From Elusimicrobiota bacterium (lineage in GTDB: Bacteria; Elusimicrobiota; Endomicrobiia; Endomicrobiales; Endomicrobiaceae): a stretch of DNA of 64,000 nt. Positions 54,667 to 62,499 of this stretch are shown here, piece after piece (position 1 is the first letter of the stretch; each line of letters starts with the position of its first letter). The position numbers and the translations under genes were made by a program. The DNA lies in NCBI GenBank assembly GCA_017528425.1, contig JAFXOV010000024.1, forward strand, positions 62,001 to 126,000, written 5' to 3'. A model generated the notes under the pieces. That model was not told where the DNA came from, did no database searches, and worked only from the letters and a program-made list of their open reading frames with translations.

Positions 54667-55902
54667 TTATAAAACCTTTGTTTTTATGTTACCGTCGGAC
54701 AAATTAACATCCAAAATATCGTCTTTAACAACTTGTTCCGTACTTTTCACGATTTTTCCGTCTTTAAAACAAACGGAATAACCTCTGTTCAATGTTTTTA
54801 ACGGCGACAACAAATCCAACTTCTGTGCATTTAATTTTAAATTTTGTTGCTTATTTAAAACCAAATTATTTATATTAAAAATTAACTTTTCATTCAATTC
54901 GTCAATATACTGAATTTTTTCTTCATATATTTCGTAAGGTTTCGATAATGCTCTGCAATTTTTAAAGAACTTAATTTTTTCATCATACAATTCGACGATA
55001 TTCCTTATACTGTTAACCATACTGTTTTTTATCATCGAAAGTTTTTCTTCCAAATCGGTTCTGCTTTTAGCAACGATTTCTGCCGCTACCGACGGTGTCG
55101 GCGCTCTTAAATCGGCAACAAAATCCGCTATTGTAAAATCCACTTCATGACCTACGCAAGAAATTACAGGTATGTTGCTGTTATATATTGCTCTTGCAAC
55201 AACTTCTTCGTTAAAAGCCCACAAATCTTCCAAAGAGCCGCCACCTCTGCCTACAAGCAAAACATCGAGTTCTTTATGGTTTTCATTCAAATATTTTATT
55301 GCATCCGCTATTTCAAACTTTGCGGTTTCTCCCTGAACTCTTACGGGATATATTAAAACTTCTACATTAGAAAATCTTCTGTCTAAAACCGACAATATAT
55401 CGTGTAATGCGGCACCGTCTTTTGATGTCACCACACCGATTTTGTTCACTAAGTACGGTATTTCTTTTTTATGAGAACTGTCGAATAATCCTTCTTCCGC
55501 CAACTTCTTTTTTAACTTTTCAAACGCTTCCTGTAAAGAACCCACACCTTTTTCTTCAACGTGATAAACTTGTATTTGGTATGTTCCTCTGTTTATATAA
55601 GCAGTTATTTTACCGTAGACCAAAACCTGCATACCGTCTTTCAAAGAAAACTTCAACTTCTGATTATAGCCGGAAAACATCACTGCCGAAATCTGCGAAT
55701 TTTCATCTTTAAGGTTAAAATACATGTGCCCCGAAGAATATTGTTTAAATCCGGATATTTCACCGCAAATCCAAACTGTACGATAAGAGTCCTCAAGAAT
55801 AGTTTTTATTTCACTATTTATTTGAGTAACAGAATAAATTAATCTGCCGTCATTATCGTTTTCCTGTTCGGCATTATTTTGAAAATCAAATAAATCAACC
55901 AT
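54667..55902 (-). CDS. xseA: Exodeoxyribonuclease VII large subunit
   Basis: XseA is the catalytic subunit of exonuclease VII. The 411-residue product begins with an OB-fold (YSVTQINSEIKTILEDSYRTVWICGEISGFK...SGHMYFNLKD), then the catalytic domain with GVVTSKDGAALHDIL, GRGGGSLEDLWAFN and SCVGHEVDFTIADFVADLRAPTPSVAAE, and C-terminal coiled coil. The ribosome site AGGA is part of a 9-3-9 hairpin (55904-55924) directly before the ATG, which may limit translation. Confidence 0.96.
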   Translation of the reverse strand: MVDLFDFQNNAEQENDNDGRLIYSVTQINSEIKTILEDSYRTVWICGEISGFKQYSSGHMYFNLKDENSQISAVMFSGYNQKLKFSLKDGMQVLVYGKITAYINRGTYQIQVYHVEEKGVGSLQEAFEKLKKKLAEEGLFDSSHKKEIPYLVNKIGVVTSKDGAALHDILSVLDRRFSNVEVLIYPVRVQGETAKFEIADAIKYLNENHKELDVLLVGRGGGSLEDLWAFNEEVVARAIYNSNIPVISCVGHEVDFTIADFVADLRAPTPSVAAEIVAKSRTDLEEKLSMIKNSMVNSIRNIVELYDEKIKFFKNCRALSKPYEIYEEKIQYIDELNEKLIFNINNLVLNKQQNLKLNAQKLDLLSPLKTLNRGYSVCFKDGKIVKSTEQVVKDDILDVNLSDGNIKTKVL

Positions 55903-55903
55903 T

Positions 55904-55924
55904 AAAAAATCCTACGGATTTTTT
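55904..55924 (-). repeat. 9-3-9 hairpin in the xseA leader
   Basis: On the minus strand AAAAAATCC and GGATTTTTT pair around GTA. The GGA of the right arm belongs to the only ribosome-site-like sequence (TAGGA) for xseA, 7 nt from its ATG, so the stem would hide it. Similar hairpins are at 48453-48473 and 62314-62334. Confidence 0.55.
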
Positions 55925-56005
55925 TGAAGATTTGAAGATTGGATGATTGGAAGATTGGAAGTTTAAATGTAAAATTTGCTTTACAAATTTTGTTATTATT
56001 TATAG

Positions 56006-56030
56006 ATTCTGAATCAAGTTCAGAATGACA
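56006..56030 (+). repeat. Small palindromic element, copy 2
   Basis: Arms ATTCTGAA and TTCAGAAT enclose TCAAG and are followed by GACA. Layout and loop equal those at 38871 and 62391 although the arm sequence differs at several positions on both sides. Confidence 0.75.
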
Positions 56031-56041
56031 ACCTATTTTTC

Positions 56042-56067
56042 TGTCATTGCGGACTACGATCCGCAAT
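56042..56067 (-). repeat. Small palindromic element, copy 3 (inverted)
   Basis: On the minus strand arms ATTGCGGA and TCCGCAAT enclose TCGTAG (six bases) and are followed by GACA. It faces copy 2 with 11 nt between the GACA ends. Confidence 0.7.
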
Positions 56068-56153
56068 CTATCTAAATATTTCTTCCTTTTTTCCTCTAAT
56101 CTTCTATTCTTCTAATCTTCTATTCTTCAAGAGTTTTTGCCAAGCAAAAATTT

Positions 56154-57707
56154 TTATTTTGCTATATCTTGTGCTCTTACTTCTCTGATAACCGTAACTT
56201 TAATTTGTCCCGGGTATTCCAACTCATTTTCAATCTTTTTAGCTATATCATGAGCCAAAACTTGAGATTGTGCATCGTCTATATTTTCAGGTTCAACCAA
56301 TATTCTGACTTCTCTTCCCGCTTGAATTGCATAAGCACTTGATACACCTTTAAACTCTTTTGCAACAGTTTCAAGTTTTTCAAGTCTCTTCAAATAATTT
56401 TCTATAGTTTCTCTTCTTGCACCCGGTCTTGCTGCGGAAATTGCATCAGCAGCAATAATAACAAAAGCTTCAGGGCTTTGCGGTTCAGCAAAGCCTTCAT
56501 GGTGAGCAAGTATAGCATTTACCATCTTAGGAGATTCTCCGTACTTCTTTGCAAGTTCTGCCGAAATCTGATGATGTGTTCCTTCAACTTCATGGTCTAC
56601 AGCTTTACCTATATCGTGCATAAGACCTGCTTTTTTACAGAATGTTACATCAAGTCCGAGCTCACCGGCTATTGCACCTGCAAGCCATGTAACTTCAAGT
56701 GTATGTTGCAACTGGTTTTGACCGTAAGATGTTCTGAATTTAAGTCTACCGAGCAACTTAATAATTTCGGGATGAAGTCCCGGAACGCCGGAATCTATTG
56801 CGGCTTGTTCACCGGTTTCTTTTATCATATCTTCAACTTCTTTTTGCATTTTCTGAACAACTTCCTCTATTCTTGCAGGATGAATTCTTCCGTCGGCAAT
56901 AAGTTTTTCCAACGCTTTTTTGGCAACGAATCTTCTTACTCCGTCAAATGCGGAAATTGTAATTGCTTCAGGAGTATCATCTATAATCAAATCCACGCCT
57001 GTTGCCTGTTCAAAAGCTTTAATATTTCTTCCTTCTCTACCGATAATTCTTCCTTTTATTTCATCGTTAGGAATTTGTACCGTGGATGTTGTAGTATCAA
57101 CCGTATGATCGGCAGCAACTTTTTGAATAGCAATAGAGAGAATTTCTTTTGCCTTTTTGTTGGCATTTTCTCTCGTCTCCTGCTCTATCCTTTGCCCTAA
57201 AATAGCAGCATCTCTTTTTGCTTCGTCAACCATTTCTTTTACTAATCTTTCTTTTGCTTCCTCTCTTGTTAATCCCGAAAGCTTTTCCAAAATGGTTTTC
57301 TGTTCATTTTTTATTTGTTCAACTTCGGAAAGTTTCTGCTCCACATTTTTTTCTTTATTTTCTACATTTTTCTCTTTTTGTTGCAAATCTTTTTCTTTTT
57401 TATCAAGAGAATCCATTTTTCTGTCGAGATTATCTTCTCTTTGATTTAATCTTTTTTCGGTATTTTGTATTTCTACTTTTCTTTCTTTTATTTCTTTTTC
57501 GGCTTCTTTTCTTTCTCTATCGGCATTGTCTCTTGCAGCCATAATTATTTCTTTCGCCTTTGCATCACCCTTAATCTTTGCTTCGTTAATTATATTGTCC
57601 GCTCTCTGTTCTACCGAGTTTGCATCAAATTTTGCAAACACATACCTTAAAATAAAACCTACTATAAAACCTATTGCTATACAACCTGATATAAGAATTA
57701 TATCCAT
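56154..57707 (-). CDS. rny: Ribonuclease Y
   Basis: RNase Y starts mRNA decay at the membrane in bacteria that often lack RNase E. The 517-residue product has an N-terminal membrane helix (residues 3-24), a long coiled coil to about residue 195 ([21 protein letters not shown]...), a KH domain with [15 protein letters not shown], and an HD domain with [20 protein letters not shown] and ILAHHEG. Length and order equal the family. Confidence 0.97.
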   Translation of the reverse strand: MDIILISGCIAIGFIVGFILRYVFAKFDANSVEQRADNIINEAKIKGDAKAKEIIMAARDNADRERKEAEKEIKERKVEIQNTEKRLNQREDNLDRKMDSLDKKEKDLQQKEKNVENKEKNVEQKLSEVEQIKNEQKTILEKLSGLTREEAKERLVKEMVDEAKRDAAILGQRIEQETRENANKKAKEILSIAIQKVAADHTVDTTTSTVQIPNDEIKGRIIGREGRNIKAFEQATGVDLIIDDTPEAITISAFDGVRRFVAKKALEKLIADGRIHPARIEEVVQKMQKEVEDMIKETGEQAAIDSGVPGLHPEIIKLLGRLKFRTSYGQNQLQHTLEVTWLAGAIAGELGLDVTFCKKAGLMHDIGKAVDHEVEGTHHQISAELAKKYGESPKMVNAILAHHEGFAEPQSPEAFVIIAADAISAARPGARRETIENYLKRLEKLETVAKEFKGVSSAYAIQAGREVRILVEPENIDDAQSQVLAHDIAKKIENELEYPGQIKVTVIREVRAQDIAK

Positions 57708-57735
57708 AATCTAAGCTCCCCTTTTATATATAAAA

Positions 57736-58338
57736 TTATTTTTTATAAAGATTTGAAACATCTATCATTCTTTTTTCAGTCAATATTCTGCCTACAGGTA
57801 AATCATATTTGCCGTTAGGTATTTTATCTATCAACTGTATTTCAAATGCAAGACCTATTCTTTTTGTAATGTCTGTTCCTTCAAGCCATCTGTCATAATA
57901 TCCTTTCCCGTAACCGACTCTGTATCCATAAGTATCAAAGACTATACCCGGAACAAAAATCAAATCGATATCTTCTTTGGCTACTACTTCATCTTCGTTG
58001 AATTCCGGTTGTCTTATTCCATAAACTTTATCAAAGCAATCTTCAAGTTTATTGATTTTAACTGCTGTCATTATACCGTCACCCGGATTTTGTATTACCG
58101 GAACCGCAACTTCTTTACCATCCAACAAAAACTCGTTTATCATTGCGTCGGTAACAACTTCCGAACCATAAGACAAATAAAACATAACTATCTGAGAATC
58201 TTGATACTCTTTCAATTTTTTTATTCTTGATAAGATAATATTGCTATAAGCAAACCTTAAAGTCGGTTCTAACCTATCTCTGATTTTCAGATAATCGTAT
58301 CTTATTTTACTTTTTTCTGAATTTTGTAATTCTTTCAT
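57736..58338 (-). CDS. fthC: 5-formyltetrahydrofolate cyclo-ligase
   Basis: The enzyme turns 5-formyl-THF to methenyl-THF with ATP. The 200-residue product has MFYLSYGSEVVTDAMI, LIFVPGIVFDTYGYRVGYGKGYYDRWL, the family signature (G-Y-R-x-G-x-G-K-G-Y-Y-D-R), and AFEIQLID. It lies directly downstream of the 6S RNA gene, the same neighbour (ygfA/fau) as in E. coli. Confidence 0.95.
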   Translation of the reverse strand: MKELQNSEKSKIRYDYLKIRDRLEPTLRFAYSNIILSRIKKLKEYQDSQIVMFYLSYGSEVVTDAMINEFLLDGKEVAVPVIQNPGDGIMTAVKINKLEDCFDKVYGIRQPEFNEDEVVAKEDIDLIFVPGIVFDTYGYRVGYGKGYYDRWLEGTDITKRIGLAFEIQLIDKIPNGKYDLPVGRILTEKRMIDVSNLYKK

Positions 58339-58410
58339 TAATTTTTACCTCGTAATATTTATACGAAAAAATATACTGCCTTTTTATCTCAAAAAACTTA
58401 TAAAAAAAAG

Positions 58411-58568
58411 AAAACCCCCGCAATTGCCGTGTCTGTTAGGTATTTAAAGCCCTTTTTTACAAGTGAGAAACATGGTTTATGCTAATTTGCATAACTCGCA
58501 TGTATTTTCTCCTAAAGAACTTCATCGGAATAAATACTCTAACTAAGAATCACCAACAATGCAGGGTA
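58411..58568 (-). ncRNA. ssrS: 6S RNA
   Basis: About 158 nt fold as 6S RNA. The 5' CCCTGCATTG pairs with the 3' CAATTGCGGGG as closing stem; an unpaired central part follows (GATTCTTAGTTAGAGT opposite TAAATACCTAACAGAC), and a long apical hairpin is formed by GGAGAAA...ACATG with CATG...TTTCTC, capped by TTATGC/GCATAA. A T-rich run follows the 3' end. 6S RNA mimics an open promoter and binds sigma70 polymerase in stationary phase. The order zapA - 6S - fthC equals that in gammaproteobacteria and supports the call. Ends are approximate. Confidence 0.8.
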
Positions 58569-58600
58569 TATAGTTTTTATATATATTAGACTTATATATA

Positions 58601-58891
58601 TTAAATTGGTAAATCCATGGAATCTACCAACTTTATCAACTCATTCATCCTTTTAGTATTTGTATCTAAAAATACTTCTTGTTTACCCTTAATTGTTTGC
58701 AATTCCAACACAATTTTGAAAATAGCTATAGCTCTTAATATCGATGTATCCATAATGTCGCTATGCTCTTTTCTAACCTGCTCATATATTTTATTTGCCA
58801 ACTCAACAGCACAATTCGCATCGAATTCTGTTGTTTCATTGTCAATGATATTAACGGGAATACCCATTATTTTTGAGTTTATGTTTACCAT
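58601..58891 (-). CDS. zapA: Cell division protein ZapA
   Basis: The 96-residue product fits ZapA, which crosslinks FtsZ filaments: VNINSKIMGIPVNIIDNE at the start, a central AVELANKIYEQVRKEHSDIMDTSILRAIAIFKIVLEL helix, and a coiled-coil end. Its ATG overlaps the stop of the preceding coiled-coil gene by one base (TAATG), so the two are coupled. 6S RNA follows 33 nt downstream. Confidence 0.85.
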   Translation of the reverse strand: MVNINSKIMGIPVNIIDNETTEFDANCAVELANKIYEQVRKEHSDIMDTSILRAIAIFKIVLELQTIKGKQEVFLDTNTKRMNELIKLVDSMDLPI

Positions 58892-59133
58892 TATAAACTT
58901 ATACTCTCTATTTTATTTAAAACTTTTTTTATTTTATGGGCAATCTTTTTCTGCTTGTCCTGAAAAGACAATAAATCTAAATTTTTTTCTTTTAACTTCT
59001 TTATTTCTCTGTTAAGAAAATCTTTTTCAACTTCCAACTTAGAATTTTTTTCTTTTAAATCGTTATAATCTTTTTTTAATTTAGCTAACTTTTTTTTTAT
59101 TACATCATATAAAGATTCATCAATTTTTTCCAT
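58891..59133 (-). CDS. Small coiled-coil protein coupled to zapA (ZapB-like?)
   Basis: The 80-residue product is nearly all heptad-patterned coiled coil (LAKLKKDYNDLKEKNSKLEVEKDFLNREIKKLKEKNLDLL). No other Met occurs, so the ATG at 59133 is the start. Because it is coupled to zapA it is probably a cell-division partner, similar in size and build to ZapB, but sequence homology cannot be judged from a low-complexity coiled coil. Its promoter is near consensus with the -10 box 5 nt before the ATG, hence no leader and no ribosome site. Confidence 0.75.
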   Translation of the reverse strand: MEKIDESLYDVIKKKLAKLKKDYNDLKEKNSKLEVEKDFLNREIKKLKEKNLDLLSFQDKQKKIAHKIKKVLNKIESISL

Positions 59134-59138
59134 AATTT

Positions 59139-59167
59139 ATAATATAAAAAGTTGTTAACATTGTCAA
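59139..59167 (-). promoter_or_regulatory. Near-consensus promoter of the coiled-coil/zapA operon, leaderless type
   Basis: On the minus strand a perfect TTGACA (59167-59162), a 17-nt spacer and TATTAT (59144-59139) are followed by AAATT and then the ATG at 59133. Transcription should begin at or next to the A of the start codon. This is the strongest promoter match in the window. Confidence 0.8.
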
Positions 59168-59206
59168 GCTAAAAAATATTTAATTTATCAATAAATTATT
59201 GATTTT

Positions 59207-60145
59207 TTACAAAAGTAAACTTCCAACCTTAATTTGTGCCCCGTTTACAAAATCAAAAGCAGCCATTTGAGCCTTACTTTCCGGTTGCACTTTTGTTACA
59301 AACAAAGCATCTTTACCGCACTTTACGGTAAAGCCTAAACCTTTATTTATTTCAAGTATAGTTCCAACCTGTTTATTTGACAAGTCTTTTACTACACTAC
59401 ATTCCAAAATTTTTAACATTTTACCGGACATTCTTCCATCACCGACGGTACAAAAAATTTTCGGCCATAAACAAAGACCTCTGTATAAATTGTATATTTC
59501 TTCAGCGGATTTATTCCAATCTATTTTCCCGTTTTCTTTCGTAAATACGGAACAAAAAGAAGGTTCTCCTTCCTGTTTTTTAGCTGAACAGTTACCGCTA
59601 TCCAACAAATTCAATGCATCGTTCATTACTTTTACACCTAAAACATTTAGTTTATCAAATAAAGTTTCCGATGTGTCTTTAATATCTATGTCTAATTCTT
59701 TCTGTAACAAAATGTTTCCGGTATCTAAACCTTTTTCGATATAAAAAGCGGTAACACCCGTTTTTGTGCAACCGTCTATTAATGCTTGTTGAACAGGAGA
59801 TGCTCCTCTGTATTTGGGAAGCAATGAAAAATGTATATTAAAACAACCGTATTTAGGTAACGTAAAAACTTTTTCCGGAATAATTTTGCCGAAAGAAACA
59901 ACTACGCCGACATCCGCATTACAATTCTTTATTTTTTCTGCGATTTCATCATTGAACTTATCGACTTGTATGTAAGGTATATTTTTTTCTACGGCAAACT
60001 CTTTTACCGCAGGCGCTTTTATTTTGTTTGATCTGCCTACGGGTTTATCACACATGGTAACAACAGATACTACTTCATGTTTAGCATCTATATTTTCCAA
60101 AAAATATTTAGAAATATTTGCTGTTCCGAAAAATATTATTTTCAC
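59207..60145 (-). CDS. fmt: Methionyl-tRNA formyltransferase
   Basis: Fmt formylates initiator Met-tRNA. The 312-residue product has KIIFFGTANISKYFLENI, VVVSFGKIIPEKVF, NIHFSLLPKYRGASPVQQALIDG (HxSLLPxxRG-PxxxAI) and FYIEKGLDTGNIL. The start is a GTG at 60145 that overlaps the def stop as GTGA, with AAGGA upstream; the longer reading would translate basic sequence from inside def. Operon def-fmt. Confidence 0.96.
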   Translation of the reverse strand: MKIIFFGTANISKYFLENIDAKHEVVSVVTMCDKPVGRSNKIKAPAVKEFAVEKNIPYIQVDKFNDEIAEKIKNCNADVGVVVSFGKIIPEKVFTLPKYGCFNIHFSLLPKYRGASPVQQALIDGCTKTGVTAFYIEKGLDTGNILLQKELDIDIKDTSETLFDKLNVLGVKVMNDALNLLDSGNCSAKKQEGEPSFCSVFTKENGKIDWNKSAEEIYNLYRGLCLWPKIFCTVGDGRMSGKMLKILECSVVKDLSNKQVGTILEINKGLGFTVKCGKDALFVTKVQPESKAQMAAFDFVNGAQIKVGSLLL

Positions 60146-60651
60146 CAGTTTTTTCCTTTTTTTCTTCTTCTTATTTCTTTTTCGACGAGTTTTCTTTTCC
60201 AATCCGGAAGATAATCTATAAATACTTTACCGTTAAGATGATCTATTTCATGCTGAAACGCTTTGGCTAAAAAACCTTCAACTTCAACTTCTTTTAAATT
60301 ACCTTTTAAGTCAACGTATTCTACACGAACTTTATTCCATCTTTTTACTTTTTCATAAATTTTCGGAAAAGACAAACAACCTTCTTCCAATTCAACTTTA
60401 TCTTCTCCCGATAAAACTTTTGGGTTTATTAATACTATGGGATTTCTTTTCCCTTCCGGAACAACATCTATAACACAAATTTGCAAAGAAACACCAACCT
60501 GCGGACCTGCAAGTCCTACACCGGGTGCAGCATACATTGTTTCCAACATATCTTCAGCCAATTGTATAATATCGTCGGTAATTTCCGTTACAGGTGCTGT
60601 TTTTTTTCTTAGTACAGGATCACCGTATTTTACTATTTTCAAAATTGCCAT
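60142..60651 (-). CDS. def: Peptide deformylase
   Basis: Def removes the formyl group from new proteins, using a metal. The 169-residue product has the three motifs GVGLAGPQVG (residues 46-55), EEGCLSFP and QHEIDHLNG (metal Cys and two His). The C-terminus is a Lys/Arg-rich tail (RKLVEKEIRRRKKGKNW). It is coupled to fmt. Confidence 0.97.
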   Translation of the reverse strand: MAILKIVKYGDPVLRKKTAPVTEITDDIIQLAEDMLETMYAAPGVGLAGPQVGVSLQICVIDVVPEGKRNPIVLINPKVLSGEDKVELEEGCLSFPKIYEKVKRWNKVRVEYVDLKGNLKEVEVEGFLAKAFQHEIDHLNGKVFIDYLPDWKRKLVEKEIRRRKKGKNW

Positions 60652-60740
60652 ATATACCTCTAAAATAACATTTTTCTTATTATATTAAATTGAAGAAAAA
60701 AAATACAACGCGACAACGATAATTAACAATTAGTAATTTC

Positions 60741-60768
60741 GTAACAAAAACAAAAAAAATGATATAAT
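60741..60768 (+). promoter_or_regulatory. Promoter of the FAD-linked oxidase gene, leaderless type
   Basis: TATAAT at 60763-60768 is followed by ACGGGC and the ATG at 60775. A weak GTAACA (60741-60746) lies 16 nt upstream as possible -35 box. The predicted start point is within a base of the ATG. Confidence 0.6.
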
Positions 60769-60774
60769 ACGGGC

Positions 60775-62265
60775 ATGATTATTAAAACAGATAAAGATAC
60801 ATTTAATCACTATTTGGAAGATGCTTCGGGAATGATAGGAGCAAATGCAGACAAACTTTTTATTCCGGAAACAAGAGAAGATGTTTCCAGTTTATTAAAA
60901 GAATGCTCCGATAAAAAAATCCCCGTAACAGTAGCTGCGGGATGTACGGGTGTGACAGGCGGATGTCTTGCTTACGGCGGAGTAATTTTATCTACGGAAA
61001 AGTTTAATTCTATAGGAAAAATTCAAGAAATATCTAAAGATAAAGCATTGATAACCGTCGGTAGCGGTGCAATAGTAAATCAAATAAAAAGTTATGTTTT
61101 AGAAAACGGTTGGATGTATGCACCGGATCCTACGGAAAAAAATGCAACTATCGGCGGGAACATTTCAACGGATGCGTCCGGAGGCAGAGGGTTTAAGTAC
61201 GGAACAACAAGAAAATATATAAACGCAATAGAAATAGTTTTTTGTGACGGATCTTTTGCAAAAATCAAAAGAGGCGAAACTTTTGCCGATGATAACGGAA
61301 CCGTCATATTAAAAACAAATTTAGGAACGAAAAAATTGCAATTACCGAAATATAATTTGCCGCACATAAAAAATGCCGCAGGGTATTACAATTATAAAAA
61401 TGCGGATTTGATTGATGTTTTTATAGGACATGAAGGTACACTCGGAGTAATAATTTCTGCGGAACTCATTCTAATAAGACCTTTTGAAATGTTGTTCGGC
61501 GGAATAATATTTTTTGATAAGAAAGAAACATCGTGGGATTTTGTAAAAGAAGTGAGAGAATTGTCGGAAAAGAATAAAAAAACAGGGGCATTAGATATAA
61601 ATGCAATGTCTATAGAATATTTCGATAAAAATGCACTTAATTTAATAAAACCTTATTATCCCATTATTCCGAATAATGTAGATGCCGGAATTTTATTTGA
61701 ACAAGATTGTACAAAAGATACCTACGATACTTTAATGGAAAAATGGATAAATATAATTGAAAAATACGGAATAAATACCGATGATGTTTGGTTTGCATCA
61801 AATGCTAAAGAGCAGGAAGAATTTAGAATATTCAGACACAAAATTCCGGAAGTTGTAAACGAAATAGTAAAAAAGAATAAAATTCCGAAAGTCGGAACGG
61901 ATGTTGCCGTTCCGCACGATAAGTTACACGAAATGATTTATTTTTGCGAACAAAAATTTAATGAAAATAAACTTTTCAATTTAACTTTCGGACATATAGG
62001 CGAAAGCCATTTACATGCAAACATTATTGCTTCAACAAAAGAAGAATATGAAAAGTGCAGAAAAATTTATCTCGAAATAGCACAGAAAGCCGTAAGTTTG
62101 GGCGGAACTGTTACCGCCGAACACGGTATAGGTAAAGTAAAGCATCCTTTTTTACTTGCAATGTTGGGTAAAGAAGGTATAGAAGAAATGAGAAAATTTA
62201 AGTTATCTCTTGACCCGTCAAATATTTTGGGAAAAGATAATATGTTCAGAGCAACGGAAGATTAG
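60775..62265 (+). CDS. FAD-linked oxidase, GlcD/D-lactate dehydrogenase family
   Basis: The 496-residue product has the FAD-binding PCMH domain (FIPETREDVSSLLKECSDKKIPVTVAAGCTGVTGGCLAYGGVI, DPTEKNATIGGNISTDASGGRGFKYGTTRKYI, FIGHEGTLGVI) and the C-terminal oxidase domain with LTFGHIGESHLHANI and TAEHGIGKVK. Family members oxidise glycolate, D-lactate or related 2-hydroxyacids and pass electrons to the membrane. It starts at an ATG with TATAAT 6 nt upstream and no ribosome site; no GlcE/GlcF partner is present. Confidence 0.88.
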   Translation: MIIKTDKDTFNHYLEDASGMIGANADKLFIPETREDVSSLLKECSDKKIPVTVAAGCTGVTGGCLAYGGVILSTEKFNSIGKIQEISKDKALITVGSGAIVNQIKSYVLENGWMYAPDPTEKNATIGGNISTDASGGRGFKYGTTRKYINAIEIVFCDGSFAKIKRGETFADDNGTVILKTNLGTKKLQLPKYNLPHIKNAAGYYNYKNADLIDVFIGHEGTLGVIISAELILIRPFEMLFGGIIFFDKKETSWDFVKEVRELSEKNKKTGALDINAMSIEYFDKNALNLIKPYYPIIPNNVDAGILFEQDCTKDTYDTLMEKWINIIEKYGINTDDVWFASNAKEQEEFRIFRHKIPEVVNEIVKKNKIPKVGTDVAVPHDKLHEMIYFCEQKFNENKLFNLTFGHIGESHLHANIIASTKEEYEKCRKIYLEIAQKAVSLGGTVTAEHGIGKVKHPFLLAMLGKEGIEEMRKFKLSLDPSNILGKDNMFRATED

Positions 62266-62313
62266 AAGATTGGAAGATTGGCAACAGCAAAAAGACAAGC
62301 TTAGAGCTTATTA

Positions 62314-62334
62314 AAAAATTGCAGAGCAATTTTT
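62314..62334. repeat. 9-3-9 hairpin, third copy
   Basis: AAAAATTGC and GCAATTTTT pair around AGA. Same design as the hairpins at 48453 and 55904, with different inner bases on both arms. Confidence 0.55.
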
Positions 62335-62390
62335 AGCTTATAGCTTAAAGTTTAACGACAAACAACAAACTACAAACAAAAAATAGCGAG

Positions 62391-62415
62391 ATCCCGCATC
62401 GAGTGCGGGATGACA
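62391..62415 (+). repeat. Small palindromic element, copy 4 (perfect stem)
   Basis: Arms ATCCCGCA and TGCGGGAT enclose TCGAG and are followed by GACA. Differs from copy 1 by one arm base. Confidence 0.8.
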
Positions 62416-62430
62416 AACTAACGACAATAA

Positions 62431-62465
62431 AAAAAAGCGAGAAGAAAAACTTCTCGCTTTTTATT
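62431..62465. terminator. Bidirectional intrinsic terminator
   Basis: Arms GCGAGAAG (62437-62444) and CTTCTCGC (62450-62457), extended by A and T runs, lie between the oxidase gene (plus) and the outer-membrane protein gene (minus). Confidence 0.88.
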
Positions 62466-62499
62466 ATTTTTACAGATTGTTTAGCTTTGCTCGCAATAA

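Larger units (their letters stand above)
55925..56153. other. Repeat-rich spacer between rny and xseA
   Basis: No gene is visible. The left part repeats GAAGATTGG-like words (55926-55962), the right part repeats CTTCTAATCTTCTATT (56095-56128), and between them lie a palindrome AAAATTTG/CAAATTTT (55971-55991), two oppositely facing 8-bp palindromic elements (56006-56030 and 56042-56067), and a TTTTTGC/GCAAAAA hairpin (56134-56150) after rny that may act in termination. Confidence 0.6.
62266..62499. other. Repeat-rich spacer between convergent genes
   Basis: No gene is seen. It holds a GAAGATTGG repeat (62268-62281), AGCTTATAG-type words (62296-62355) around a 9-3-9 hairpin, a perfect copy of the palindromic element (62391-62415), and the bidirectional terminator. 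Confidence 0.6.

Noticed and set aside
55926-56128. Repeats of GAAGATTGG and CTTCTAATCTTC considered as a CRISPR-like array
   Set aside because: Units are 7-16 nt, irregular and lack unique spacers; no cas genes are present.
56478-57200. 240-codon plus-strand ORF opposite rny
   Set aside because: It is antisense to the well-supported RNase Y gene, is rich in Cys, Phe and Ser as expected of a shadow frame, and has no ribosome site or family motif.
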